DNA of 64,000 bases from Prunella strophiata (taxonomy: Eukaryota > Chordata > Aves > Passeriformes > Prunellidae), in assembly GCA_036583965.1 (NCBI GenBank), contig JAZBQD010000034.1, positions 14,507,040 to 14,571,039 of the forward strand, given 5' to 3'. Below are positions 25,201 to 38,061 of this stretch, piece by piece. The notes under the pieces were generated by a model. It worked only from the letters and a program-made list of their open reading frames with translations. It did no database searches and was not told where the DNA came from. Numbering within the stretch: the first letter of the stretch is position 1; the number at the start of each line of letters is the position of its first letter. The position numbers were made by a program, and so were the translations under genes.

Positions 25201-28200
25201 AGGGATCAGGAAAGTAGCTGGATGTTTGATCAAAATCTTAATTGCAACATGAAACCAAACTGATTTGCAGTTTTCATCTCCTTCTCTGCACTTACTTCTT
25301 TGCAAACTATAATTGCTGAAGTGGCATTTCATAAGAGGATTCTGCCTGTGACATTCAGACATACTGACATTTGAAAGAGGACTAAAGATACACAAAGGCA
25401 ACTCACAGAATCTCTCTGGAACTGCACAATCTGGTAATTTTATTATTTACCATTCCGTAGAAGCAGTGGAATAAAAATAACCCTAATCTGAGGGGAAAAA
25501 AAGTTGTTTATGAAAATCTGATTGTCTCCTCTTGAAGTCTTACCTCCTGCCAAGCACTTAGTTCATCCTGACAATTCTATCAATTGTGATTTTTTAATTC
25601 TGGGTACCATACACCAGAGCTGCTACAACAGAACAGGGAGGATAAAATGAGACACACAGTCCAACAGGCCAAAGTATTTTTCAGGAACCTAAAGGTTATA
25701 CCATTATATCACATGTTTTTTAAAATAAAATTAAATAGACAGTCTCAACAGGAATATGATGACTGAGTGAACCAGCATAACAGATGCTTGAACCCAAGAC
25801 CCTTTACTTTGTAGAGCTCCTTATGAGATAATTTTCCAAGCTATGGACATAGAGTATAAGGAATTAATGCTTCAATGTCCTGGAAATCCAATGGCTTTCA
25901 TTTTAAAATACTGATTCCACAAAGTGCACATTCCAATGATGTGGTGAAAGTGAATGTAACTATAAACCAGCTCCTCATTCATATTAGAAAGGTAAAAACC
26001 AACAATCAGAAGCTAAGCAGTTTTTCTAAACACATCTCTCCCAATTTGAATTCAGAATTAAAGATAGACAGCACTCCAGTTGCATTTCTGCTATATCCTC
26101 ATTTTCTACAACAATAAGAAAGTGAATTTAATAATATGTGGCAATAAAAGGATTAGACAATTTCAGGCAGTGGGACTCATAAAACAAAAACCACCAAGAA
26201 AGCCCTACCACTGCACAGCAGAGAGATCTGCAGTAGCTTTTAAATTCTGTTTGAGTACACATTCTCAGCTTTGCCATGTTTTGGAATCTAGTGCTGTCAT
26301 TTTGAAAATGAATAAAGTATATCCTTATTCCTCACTATGAATCATCAGTTTGCATTAAAAAGTAGGGGAAAAAAGGCAAAATAAAGCAGAGAGCTTAGAG
26401 CTTACAGAGAAATAGGGGGATGGGGATGGGGAGGAACATCTTGAAACAGCCCTAAGAATCTTTGATCTTTATTGTGAATTGATCCTGTGATTTTTGAATT
26501 CCATAAGAACATCAAAGTATCTTTTTTATTTATTTCAATATGCTTGAATCAGACCCTTAAAGCCTTGTCAGATAATTAATGCTTTGCAATGCAATTAGCA
26601 AAACTTTTGAGCAATATTATTATTTTGGCTTTTATTCCTTTTTATTGGCTAAAACAATAGCAGGTCACTGTCTATATTGTTAAACTTTGTAAATACAAAC
26701 AGAAAGACATATATTTATTATAGGGTTTTCTTTTTAAAGCAACCTTTGTTTCCAAGCCAAATTGTTGTGGGTTGGTACTCAGCACATTCTGAATAAAGTT
26801 AGATCCTCCCACACTGAAAAGATTCCCAGTCAGGCAGGCAAAATGGATTGCCTATCATTTTTAGCATCTTGCATCTCAATATGGAAAAGTATGCACACAG
26901 TCTGCTAGATAACTTGTCTCTGAAAATTAGGTGAAGCTTAGGCTGAGAAAGTGATTGTTTTTTTAATATGGAAATAATTAGTAAGAGGTACTTACAAACA
27001 AGAAAACTTTTCTTAATTGTGCATTACTAAATGCAATTTAATTGTAACTAAGAGGCTTTCCATAGGTTTTTGGTGAAAACATAAAGCTAAGCAGCTCATT
27101 TGAAACATTTACATTTTCTAATGATAAAATAAAATGGAAAATGTACTTTTCCAAGTCCCCATAAATTTTCATATTTGAAAAGCTTTTTCCTCATAAACCA
27201 TGCCACCTTTAATAAAGTTATTAATTCCAATTAAGACTCCTATCAAATACTGTTTAGAAGCCATCAATTGTAATATAGTTCAAAAATTGCAAAATCAGTG
27301 TAGAATGTTGAATAAGAAAGAAGAAATAAATCTTTATTCTACTTTTAAAAGAAATATATTTGAGCAGTTGGGATTCAGGTTTAAAATTATACGTTAATAT
27401 AATTTTGCTAATAATTACTGCTTTTCATCTACTGTGATCTCCTTTGATCTATAGTTAATTTTCTTGGCTATTCCAGTGGACGATCAATCTGAGAAATACT
27501 GATATATCCACAAGAAAAGTCAACAGAGCAGCTTTATCGAAAGTTAAAAGTGAGACTACTAATGTTATAGAAAAGTAGCAGCATTTCAATATGCATGTGA
27601 TCCTGAGTCACACCATGGGGAGAATTCAAGATTAACAAAGTGCACACACATTCAAAAAGAAAATGAACTGGCTAAAAGAGGAGCAGAGCAGCATCAGACC
27701 ACACAGCAACAGGAAAAACACCATTATTGAAGGTACAGCTGCCTCTCCAGCACACCTTTAAAGGACTCCTCCAGAAGAGGATAATAGGAACAGCTCCTCT
27801 GAAAGAACTGAGCTCTGTAGCAGCTCATTAGTTCAGCTGAATTCTTTTCTAATGGATTACATAAAAGATTTCTTAACAACAATGTCATTAAAATGATATT
27901 CCTATCAAAAGGAAAAGCAGAAAAGTCAACCACAATGGAAACCTGGTCTTGAAAAGAGCGTCACAGGAGCTGCACTAAAAAATACTACTCTAAATAATTT
28001 GAACATAATAGTGATGTTTCCTCACCATCTCCTATGATTTAGTTCTTTCTGACTTCAAACTAACCTTCATTTATCTTTGAAGTGCTGGTTTTTGACCTTG
28101 GCTTAGAAAGAATGTTGTGATTGATCAGAGACAGTAGCGTTTATTCTAACTTCTGGTTCTGAGAATTTTCTGATATAGCTGCTGCAGGCACCTGCAGCAT

Positions 28201-30870
28201 GTTGGGCTGTATTCTCTATGTTCTATTGCCACACATATCCCACAGGTCTCTCAGAAATAACTTTGGGGACTCCTAATTTTAGTGGGATTAACTCATGTTT
28301 CTCCTCCTGTTAAGACAAAATTAATATTGCCATGTGATACTGCACTGAAAGGGAATGCACATTCCATGGTGGGAATAAAAGGTTTTTGTACAGCTCAAGA
28401 AAAGAGGAAAGAAAAGTTGACTCAGTCACAAAACCAATCAACTCTGTACATGACACTTGAGACAGCTAGAGAAAGTGTTACATGTTCTCCTGTTTGGCAA
28501 TGCCTGTGCTGCAATTTATTGAATTTTACTTCTTGAACATTGTAGAATTTACAGTCATGGAGCAAAGATTTCCAAACCTCCTTATTTTCTTAGCAGCCTG
28601 AATCACTGCACTTTACTGTACAGCTGAGATTGCCAGAACAGCCTAATCAGGGCAGTTCAGGTACCATGAAAATGTCTGGTTATCCACACTATCCCCCTCA
28701 GAGCTCCTCACTACCACATCTCAAGCAGTTCTGATACTTGAGATTTGCCTCAGTTAGTTTGCATATTTCAGAGCAATGCAGGCATATTATATCCTGTTTT
28801 CAGTAAAATTCAAGGCTGGAAGACACACAGAGATTCTCCATTCTTTGGCAATGCAGGCAGTTGTCCATGATTTTGAGGTTTCCTCCATTTAATTTTAAAA
28901 ATGAAGAAGGAAGAAGAATTGTCAAAGCAAAAGGAAGCATGGGCATGGGATTCCACAAGTGTATTTTCTTTGTCCCTAATTTCATATTGTCCTGGCAGAC
29001 AAAATAAAGGTTAGGTTTATTAAATTTGCAGACTAAGAGAGATTGCCAGTAGTTAGGAAGATATGCTCAGAACTCATACTCATCTTGATAAAAGGGAGAT
29101 TTGGCCTGGGAAAAAAAAGATTTTATTCAAAAGAGTAAGATAAATACCTAGCAAGAATTTTAAGGCACATTAAAGGCAGTGTGAACAACAATTCTGCAAA
29201 AGATGTTCTAAGGACTGTTCTGGAGCCTTAGTTAAATATATGTCATGACAATGAGTACAATCAGCCACTGTATTATGATATAGAAACAGATCTGTGCAAA
29301 GCATGAAGTTGGTTTTCTGCTCTTGCCCTGGCATTGAAAACACCCCAGCTACTGCTTTAGACCTGACTTTAGGCACTGTCAGGTGGAATACCAAGCAAAG
29401 GACAGAGATAATGACACAAGATTTAGAAGCAGGTCCTAAATGTGCTAAATTTCTTGCACAGAGAGTTGAACAGATACAAGGAAAATATTGTAGGAGGCTT
29501 CATAAAAAGAGTCCTGGGGAGTGGTAAGGAGCAATCTCTTCTTGTCACTTGGTAAAAAACAGAACAAGAAATAATAGCAAAAAATCTCAGGAGGGGCTCA
29601 GGTGAGACATTAGGATAAAAGCAGTGAGGACAATGTCTCTGTGAGCCTCTCTGTAAAGCTGAACCTCCATCCACTTATGGAGACCACAGTGACCTGCACA
29701 ACCTGTGAGGAGCAGCACTGCTGACACTGCCTGAAGACAGGGAAAGAGAGGAGTCAAGATGACCTTCTGGTGCTTGTCTTTTGTACTGAAACTGAGTTGT
29801 GACTGAAGAAATGTGTGATTGAACCTTGTTCCCTTTAATAGGGGGGGCTGGTGTGGGAGAAGGCAAGAAAACCCCTAAAATATATTGAGTATATGAGCTC
29901 CTCCACTATATCAAGAGTATATCCATACATCTGCAAACAGACATCATCCTGAGTCCTGAAAACTGATCTCAGGATGTGAAACACAGATTCCAGGGTCACT
30001 TTTAAGTTACTTGTTTTAACTTTAATTTCAGAAACCTGGCTAGAATGATTCATGAATGTCTTGTGATTCTGAATATTTCTGCAGCATTGCCATGGCAACC
30101 TGAACTGATAGAAGCAGTGAATATAAAAATATATTGAGACATCTTTTAAGAAAATAAAAAACTAATGAAAATAGAATATAAAATAATGGAAATTGTACAC
30201 TTACAACATTATATACATACTGAAATTCAATAAATGGTTCCTGTGACAGTACTAAGGATATATTCTTCTACTGCTGAATACAGGTGTAGAATTGACTTCT
30301 CAATATTGACACCAGTCCAGTAATAACTGGTTAAAGTCAACAAATAAAAGCACCATTGAAAAGCAAGATGGCTGTTGGTTTCTGATCACCATTGAGAAAG
30401 AAGTCTTTATCCATCCCTCACCCTCCTCTCAGTTATAAAATAAAGATAACCATTATTTTGACTACTTAGCTTATCTGAGGACTTCTTGCTTGCTTTTAGG
30501 GATTAATGTTTGATTTAACTCCCCAACTTCCTCAAGGATTACTCTTTCTTTAAACTATTTATAAAATGTGGCTTAAGCTTTTTTTTTTCTTCTGGTTCTT
30601 CCCCTTTCTTATGCACCATTACTCATTTTGAAAACAGGTGCTGCAGTTAGACACGTGAGGTTTAGACAATTCAGGTTATTAATGGCAGAACATTTCCCTT
30701 CAATGTCTTAATCACTGTCTTCTGAGATTGTGGTTACCTCATTTTGAATTTAAGAGGCCTCCATTTATCCAATTTCTGTAAGAGGTAGCAAAAGTACTAC
30801 TGAATTTCAATTTCTCTAGTCCTTCATTTTCTTCTAATTTCCCTGGAATACAAAACATAGGTAAAATTTA
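25200..30870. other. AT-rich non-coding stretch
   Basis: I see no supported gene. A G-rich run lies at 26414-26433. Subregions near 26560-26760 and 27000-27250 are dense in TAATTA and TGCAAT type motifs, like many conserved non-coding elements, but conservation cannot be judged from one sequence. Confidence 0.45.
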
Positions 30871-30871
30871 T

Positions 30872-30901
30872 TTTCAAACATACCTTTTGGTATGTTTGAA
30901 A
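30872..30901. repeat. Perfect inverted repeat (13-bp stem, 4-nt loop)
   Basis: TTTCAAACATACC is followed by TTTT and then its exact reverse complement. A further copy of the ACATACCTT motif lies just to the right (30901-30909). It would form a stable hairpin in single-stranded DNA or RNA. No gene or terminator context is evident. Confidence 0.85.
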
Positions 30902-30909
30902 CATACCTT

Positions 30910-33900
30910 GGCCTGATCAGACCAATTGTCTCATAACAACTGCACCCTTCCATTCTCACCTAATTCAGAAGTGGTTTTGTTGGATACTCAGTTTCAGTTG
31001 TGAACTCACTTTTAGTTGAGTCAGAACCAGTCCAGGCAGGGAGACAGGAGCTTCTACTGCCTGGACAGCCTGGATCCTTTCTCCTGTGAGAAAAATGATG
31101 GCTTAAAGTAGGGGAAGGAAAAGAAGAGTAATGATCAGGATTCAGAGACCTCCAGCAGTTCTGCATTGTTATCAGAAAAGGACTTGAAAGCTGGTCCTGC
31201 TTCTCTGTTAAGCACAGGACAGCTCCTACCTCAGGTAGGTAAAGTTGACTCTTCCTTCCAACGATTATTTTAAGTAGTGCAGAATCAAAATATATTGAAG
31301 TGGTAGAATTACATGATGCTGACAAGTTTCTTACCTACTGGACACTTGGTGAGCATGGACTTCCCTCAGGAGATAACTCCCACCCTGCCCTTTTTCCAGA
31401 TGGCTCCATCCCTTCCCTGATATGCCTTAGGGTTGCACTGAATTAAACACCAACATGTTAGGTATGAATCTGCACAAGGAATTTCTTTGTTCATCAGTGA
31501 TAGTTAATTGACCATGAAATTTCATTTGTATATCAAAAAGAGCTCAAATTAAAATATTTTTCCAGAAAAGCTTTAAATTAAAAAAATATTAATTGTAGGA
31601 TGACTTTTTATTTTGACTTATGAGGCTAGTTCACTTTTCATGTGAAACAATATCATTTACTTTATAAATATAATCAGAGTTTGCAAAAATTCTTCAATAC
31701 TGTCATGTAAAGAGCTCAGCATTTACAGACTGCTTTCTAAGATATGTTTTTGGTAGCAATCTATTTTTAATAGTCACAATATTATCATATTATTACATCA
31801 ACTGATGTGAATCTCTTGCTTTGGCAGAAGCAGGATATCATGAATCCCACTGAGTTGCCGGAAGCATTCAGGATCACACAGAGGAAGCAAGAAGCTCCTT
31901 GAAGATCTGCCTGCTACTTTTGTACTTTTGTTTATATCATTTAACAGTTTACTGACTTCAGAGCAGAGATACATACATACATTTTCCTGTTCCCACCTCT
32001 CCTGATACGCAGGACAAAACAAAAACATTTGCTCTTCCTGGCCTTCTGTGTTCCAAACACAACCTGATTAACTTTAGGGATTATCCATTACCTGATTATC
32101 CATTTTAGGGATCCTTCAGGATTTCTGTATGGACTGGAAAGCTCCATACATCAGCTGTACCACAGGAGTGAACAACTCCTCAAATGCCAATGCAAATCTC
32201 TTCTGCCTTTGAACTGCAGCAAAGAAAAGCACAACAAATCCAGAGCACTTCTTGCATACCACCGTGTTGGTATTATTATAAATCCTGCCTTAATTTAACA
32301 GGGAGTTTATCTAGTTAATCACAACATCATGTCTACAACATTCTCTTTTCTAATATATTACAGCAGCTATCTTGTTCTCTTATATGGCTCCAAATGGCAA
32401 AAGGGAGGAAAGCACCTCTAGCTGCAAATGTGCAAAGCAGTGAAGTGTGCCCAGCCAGAGCAGGTATTTTAACACTGGACTGTCTCTAGTCATAAAACTT
32501 TTCCATAAGTTACCACAGTACTGCATAAATACTGACTTATTGCCTTCATGACCCTGTTACTTGTTGCCTCCAGGGTCACTAATGCTGCTGCTCCCACTAG
32601 AATGTGAATTTTCCACAGCATTTCAACTCCATCCTCTGCACACCTGGCTGTTCAGTGTCAGTCTCAGCTGTGCCAGTGACACACATATCAGAGCAAAGTG
32701 ATATGTGAGAGCAGGTAGATCAGAGTAGAACAGCACAGTGGACTCTGGAGCAGCACCCCTGTGCTTTCACTAAAGGTTCAGGGAAATTCCTGGCAGATGG
32801 AGGCAAGTATACTCACATTATGGCAATTCCATTTTCCTAATGAGGCCATTGCAACAACATCAATATAGAGCAGCCCAGCTGGCTGCAGCATCTTGGCATC
32901 TATGGTTAGGAAAGTGCAAAAATATTCCTCTTGCTCTGCAGACTCTCCTTTGTTGCCATAAAGACTTCTTGTTCTCACACAGGATGAGATAGGGGATGGA
33001 AAATTGTCTCCCATTTTTCAGATAAGAGTTTCTTTATTCCTCTCTACTCTTAACTAAATAATTTCACTACTGGGAGCTGAATTTTTACTTTATTAAAATA
33101 CAATTAAGTGAGAGTTTTTTTAGAGAATTTTGCCAAAGCTGTTTTCATAGAGTAGAATTAATCAACAACATTGTTCTTTTGTGTGTTTCAATGAGAGGAT
33201 TATTAGCTGTATGTGGGCAGTTTATTTAAATTATGGGACATTGCTGTACATGTATGTGGCTCACAAGTTTGTTACTTCCTCCTCTTTAAAGTCCTGGCTT
33301 GTATACAATTTCAAGGAACCACTACTATCCCTATGTAACCCCTCAGACCCCCCAAGGGCCTCAGAAGAGCTCTGAGCATTTTTACAAGCTTGAAACTTGC
33401 CTTTCAAGCCCAAAATAAATAGGAAAAATATGAATTAAACATAGACTTTTCTCGTATTGGACCAAATAGGCTGTATCTGGTGAATGGGGTAGCAGACCTG
33501 TCAGCTGGACATTTCAGCATAACACTGTTATGTCCTCATAAAATCATGTTTACAGTAATTGAACTTATTAGAGATACAGTCAGTGATATTTTCTCAGTTT
33601 ATTTAATTTCTTATTTATACTAGATTTATAACATATATAACCCATTCATAATGTGCATCCTTTTTATGTTGTTGATAAAAAAATAAGGAGATAAAGTGCA
33701 TTCTCTACATTATTCCCATCTATTAGCATGCCCCCAATTCCCTTAATCTCAGTTGTTAACACAATTATAATGATAAAACAATAAGAGAGCATCTGGTAGG
33801 ATTTTTTTGAAGCAAATAGCAAACTAGGTTTAGCTGAGGACTTCTGAGGTGCTACCAGAAGGTGGAGGGTGCACTGCTGTCCTCATCTATGAATGCACTG

Positions 33901-35390
33901 AATCTTCACGGTAGGAGAAATTTCCAATCACAGAAATCCCAAGCAGCTCAGGCTGATTACAGTTTGTTTGTTGTGCTTGACACCACAGGATAAATGAAAA
34001 GCTTTTTGGAAGGATACCCATTCCCCCTGGCATAGCATTCATTTAATGATGTTCACAGTTATCTTTACAGCAAAGATACTGGCTTATTATGAGCTATCAC
34101 CGAGCTTGTGGTGCCATGGCTCTCACAAGAAATTGACAAAATTGATACAGACTGCATCAAAATCAAGCTGTGTAAATTAGCTGTGTAGGGAGCTGCATAA
34201 AAGTGCATGTTAGGAATGGAGCTGGGGACACTCAGTCTGTTCTGCAGAGCACATATCAGTATGCAGTCACAGGGTAAAAGAGGAATACAGGATTTTCACA
34301 CAGATGTGTCCATGGCAACTGACAGACTATTTCCACTTGTCTCCAAAGATGCTTCCAGCATAAAGGGCTCCATTAAAACTCACAGATAAATCCATACTCA
34401 GAAAGGATACCAACCAAGAGTCTTTGTTAAACTTATATTCTCTTTTGACAGGGGCATAGGACTTTGTTTCACAAGCCAATTAGCAGTCTATTTTTGTGTC
34501 AGAAAAAAAACAGTGGCAAGGTTTTCTATACACAACATATAAAAATTCAAGAATTTAAGAATATTGTAAAATGATATTAAATTTAGATCATTCTGTACCC
34601 ATCTACACAGTGAGTTATGACTCACTGATAAGAGGTTAAATGTCATCTATGAACACCAAGAATCAAAGTAATAAACAAGTAGATGTTGGAACCCTTGACT
34701 GGAGCACACAAACAAAAAGACCTCAGAGCATTTCTGGTCTTTCCCTGCCTGAAATAGCTGCAATGTTACAATGCCCTTGAAAGAGGTTTCCCAGAAGTGA
34801 TGAGAAAAGCTGAAAGAACACTGAGGAATAGCATGGTAGGGAAAACCTGTGGTCATTAGATTACAAGGAAACTAAGAGTTCAAGACAGCATGAGGAATAA
34901 ATCACACTTTGATTTTTTGATTAAGATATAGCACAAATCCATTGCATGGAATTCTGATATATTAAGTATATTAAAGGAATATTAAAGGAAACTCAACGTC
35001 CACTTCCAAAGCAGAACATCTATTCCAAATTCCTACCAAGCATATGCCACATAATGTAGTAAGTCTTTTAGTCTTTAAAAAAAGTCCCCTTAATTTTTGC
35101 CCTGGTGTACCAAATTTTCAGGGCTCTTCTGATTATTTATTTCATGCATATTTCCCATTGAAAGTAGAAATGATTTTTTACTGCATGTATCTTTCATTAT
35201 TTGTTTTTATTTTATTCGAATGTAGTTGTTTAACTTTACCAGAATACTTTTTTTTTGTTGTTGTTGTTTTTTTTTTTTTGCCATGTTCTTTGCTTTTTAA
35301 TAAGCTTTCTGACTTCTGAATCACATTTTTTTATTGATCAATCTGTCCCTCCATTCCCTACAGACTCTCTTCATAATTGTGTTAGGAATG
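30910..35390. other. AT-rich non-coding stretch
   Basis: I see no supported gene or named repeat. Short open frames on the minus strand at 30960-31325 and 31798-32028 lack exon-like boundaries. A T-rich tract with GTT units lies at about 35250-35280. Confidence 0.5.
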
Positions 35391-35398
35391 GTTATGAA

Positions 35399-35830
35399 TG
35401 GTTGTGGGGGTTTAGGTAATTCTCTGCCTTTTGCCCAGGCCTCTGGCAGGGGCCAGGAGCTTTCCTGGGGTGGCCAGCACCCCAAACCCCTCTCTCATTT
35501 GCAAGTTCTTTAATAATGGCTGATTCAGTCTATTGTAGAATGAATTATTTATTTAACAGATATAAAACTAACAGACATAAAACCTAAAACAAGCTAATAC
35601 TACACAGGAATAAGGACAGAAAGACACAACTAGTAGGTATATGTCTTTGCCCCACTCCCAGCAACACCCAACAAATTAACTAGAACAAATCCAAACCATA
35701 AATAATGACACATAGAACCAACAACTTTCATTATTTTACCTAATAACCTTTTGGCTGCAGCAAAATATTTCCTCATCTCCTCACACCTGATATTCTCTTG
35801 AGCAGTCATTCACCCAGTAGGTTTGAAACT
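35399..35830. mobile_element. LTR-like element (right end approximate)
   Basis: A sharp change from AT-rich DNA to a GC-rich stretch begins at TGGTTGTGGGGG (35399). It includes CCCAGGCCTCTGGCAGGGGC and then passes into A-rich sequence. The start resembles passerine LTR termini as I remember them. On the minus strand the block would end in CCCACAACCA after an AATAAA (within 35548-35560), which suits a minus-strand LTR. On the plus strand a TATAAAA also occurs near 35562, so orientation is left open. No internal retroviral region is visible. Confidence 0.45.
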
Positions 35831-35839
35831 ATTTCCTGC

Positions 35840-37440
35840 AAGAAATTAAAAAGTTTTTAAAGACAACTCTGGGAAGCTGTGCAATATTGATTAATAACAA
35901 CAACCTCAAAAACATCAAGCCTCATTGACACTGAAGAGTTTGAGCTCTTCAGCACAGCTGAATTCTCTGATGAGCTCCTTTAATTTCTCAAAGCTTGCCC
36001 TTTTGAAATAATTAAAAAACTGTAATTAGTAATCCACTTGGTTTATTTTTCTATTAATTTGAAATGGACTTAACTCAGGGTCACTCAATCTGGAATAATT
36101 TCCTGGGAGCAGCTCTTTTCCAGTAAGTTATCTCCTACCATTCAGGCTGTAGAATTCTGCAGCCTGTTCTTGGTTCAATGCTTAGTAACAAGTCTGTCAT
36201 CTGGCATAGTCAGAAACTCATGGGACCCAGTACTGTCAGTATTTTGTCTCCAAGCTATACAGAGGAAAATGAAGAGTCCCACAGTGAAACAGTTGCGTTC
36301 AGAATAATAATTTGTTTGTACTAATATTAAATCAGTCCTCAAGTTTTATAATAACAATATAACAGAGATATGCCTGTGGCATATTTCAGAATTGCATTTT
36401 ACAGTAAACCTAGGCTTGAGGTTTCAGTCTTTCAGGCTCAGTCTAAAACTAGTACTTTTTTTCTTATTGAGAATATGCACATGATAAGGGTACCAAGCTG
36501 GAAAGGGATACAAAATTGTACTGAAGACCTTGATGTTCCCTTAGAGAAACTTAAAATAACACTTCTCCATGTGATAGAATTGCTAATGCAAGGATTTCAC
36601 ATTCTTAATTTAATGAATATTAAAACTGAGATTTATTTTCATCTAGTTCTTATTACTTTCATAATGAGATATTTGCATGCATATGCATTTGTGTGTAGGA
36701 TAATGTGCTACACATCATGACTTAAGGACAGATAAAATGGGAGAATGTGTATTCATGCTGTTTGGGGTCAGGTCAAATGTGATGGTCTGGATGTATGAGC
36801 AGGTTCAACAAGCAATGGAAGACAAACCAAGAATTGCTTAAGAAAAAATAAACTAATAGAAATGTACAAACATATCAGAGTCAGTGAAAGCACTAAGAAA
36901 AAGACCTGTGGCAATAGGAGCAGTTATCCAATTGAATGACCAGGAGAACAGTTGATTAAGACAGCAAACTTTTTAGTATCTATTATTTTGAATGAGATTT
37001 AAAGTTATTTATTACCCACCACTTCAGTCCCTGCAAATCAATACAAAACAGCCTGTTGTGTGGCTTGTTGCCTCTGCTTTATTTAGGAGTTAAGCTGCTT
37101 TTTAATACTTTTTTTTTATTTATTATTGGATTGTCAGTATCATTCAGCTTTGCATAGCCAAGCAGGTTCTTTTAAACCTATTTGCATTTAATTGTAAGAA
37201 CACAAGTAAGTAGAGCTTAACTTTTTCTCAATTAAACTCCAAACAACAAATCATCATTACTACGATACCCTGCAGGGACAGAGATTAGAGATACATACCC
37301 AAACCTTAAAATCTTTTTTTGTGCCTGCAATGCAATATTTACAAAACTATCAGAACAATTTGTGTGCTAAAAAGGCAAGAATATGTTAACAAACTATGAG
37401 AGAGTAAGTACTTTATGCAATTCCATGTTCTCTTCCCCAG
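35840..37440. other. AT-rich non-coding stretch
   Basis: I see no supported gene. A 116-codon frame on the plus strand (36370-36720) has no donor near its end and an AT-driven composition. I do not accept it as coding. Confidence 0.5.
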
Positions 37441-37622
37441 GGAAAAAATCACCTGTCAGGAAGCAGCAGACACAACCAACAGTTATATTGCCTGCATTAC
37501 TAGTGAAATCTGACCTTGAGTCTGTCCTTCACTGGCTCAGGGATCATCAGCACAGTCTGCCACTCGATGCTGGTGATCCTCCCATGGCTCCAACCATCCT
37601 TCCAAAGCCTGCCCAGCTCTGA
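37441..37622 (+). other. Candidate terminal coding exon, 182 bp
   Basis: A strong acceptor (pyrimidine-rich, ending TTCTCTTCCCCAG) is followed by 2 bases and 59 open codons to TGA at 37620-37622. The peptide is locally GC-rich in its codons and has a balanced composition, including SDLESVLHWLRDHQHS and a proline-rich end (DPPMAPTILPKPAQL). An AATAAA lies about 390 bases downstream near 38010, so a last exon with a short 3' UTR is conceivable. Alternatively GAG|GTGTGT straddling the stop could be a donor. I do not recognise the protein. No upstream partner exon was identified. Confidence 0.3.
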
Positions 37623-38021
37623 GGTGTGTGTGGGAATAACTGCCAGCACCAGGCACCAAGTCCTATCTTGCTTGTAGGCAACTTTGGCCATCTGTGATTA
37701 GAAACAAATTCAGGACAGGAGCAAAAGGGTTTCAGATTTATTTCTGCATTGCCTTTGCTTGGAGCAGTTCAAAGGGATGTGTTCTACTTTTCAGTATCAG
37801 AGGGTGAATGTGAATCATGGTCTGAGCATTTCAGTGTGGGCCAATATAACAAAGAGAAGAACTATAATTTATATGGCTCATGTTAAGAGTGGCTGCCAGG
37901 CCAGTGCAGAGGACCACTGACTTCCTCATTACACTGCATCTGTTTGGCCATGGACATTTGAGTGCCCAGTCTGAGGTGCCCTGGTCCATGATTAGTTTAA
38001 GGGAACTAAAATAAAAGAAAT

Positions 38022-38061
38022 ACTAATGAATTTATATAAAGACTAATGAATTGATATAATC
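38022..38061. repeat. 20-bp tandem duplication
   Basis: Two adjacent copies begin with ACTAATGAATT and differ at a few positions. It looks like a small slippage or duplication event. Confidence 0.7.

Noticed and set aside
26560..27250. Conserved non-coding enhancer
   Set aside because: The AT-rich homeodomain-like motifs are suggestive, but conservation cannot be judged from a single sequence, so it is not claimed as a feature.
36370..36720. 116-codon plus-strand frame as an exon
   Set aside because: There is no usable donor near the end and a weak A-rich acceptor region. The peptide looks like chance translation.
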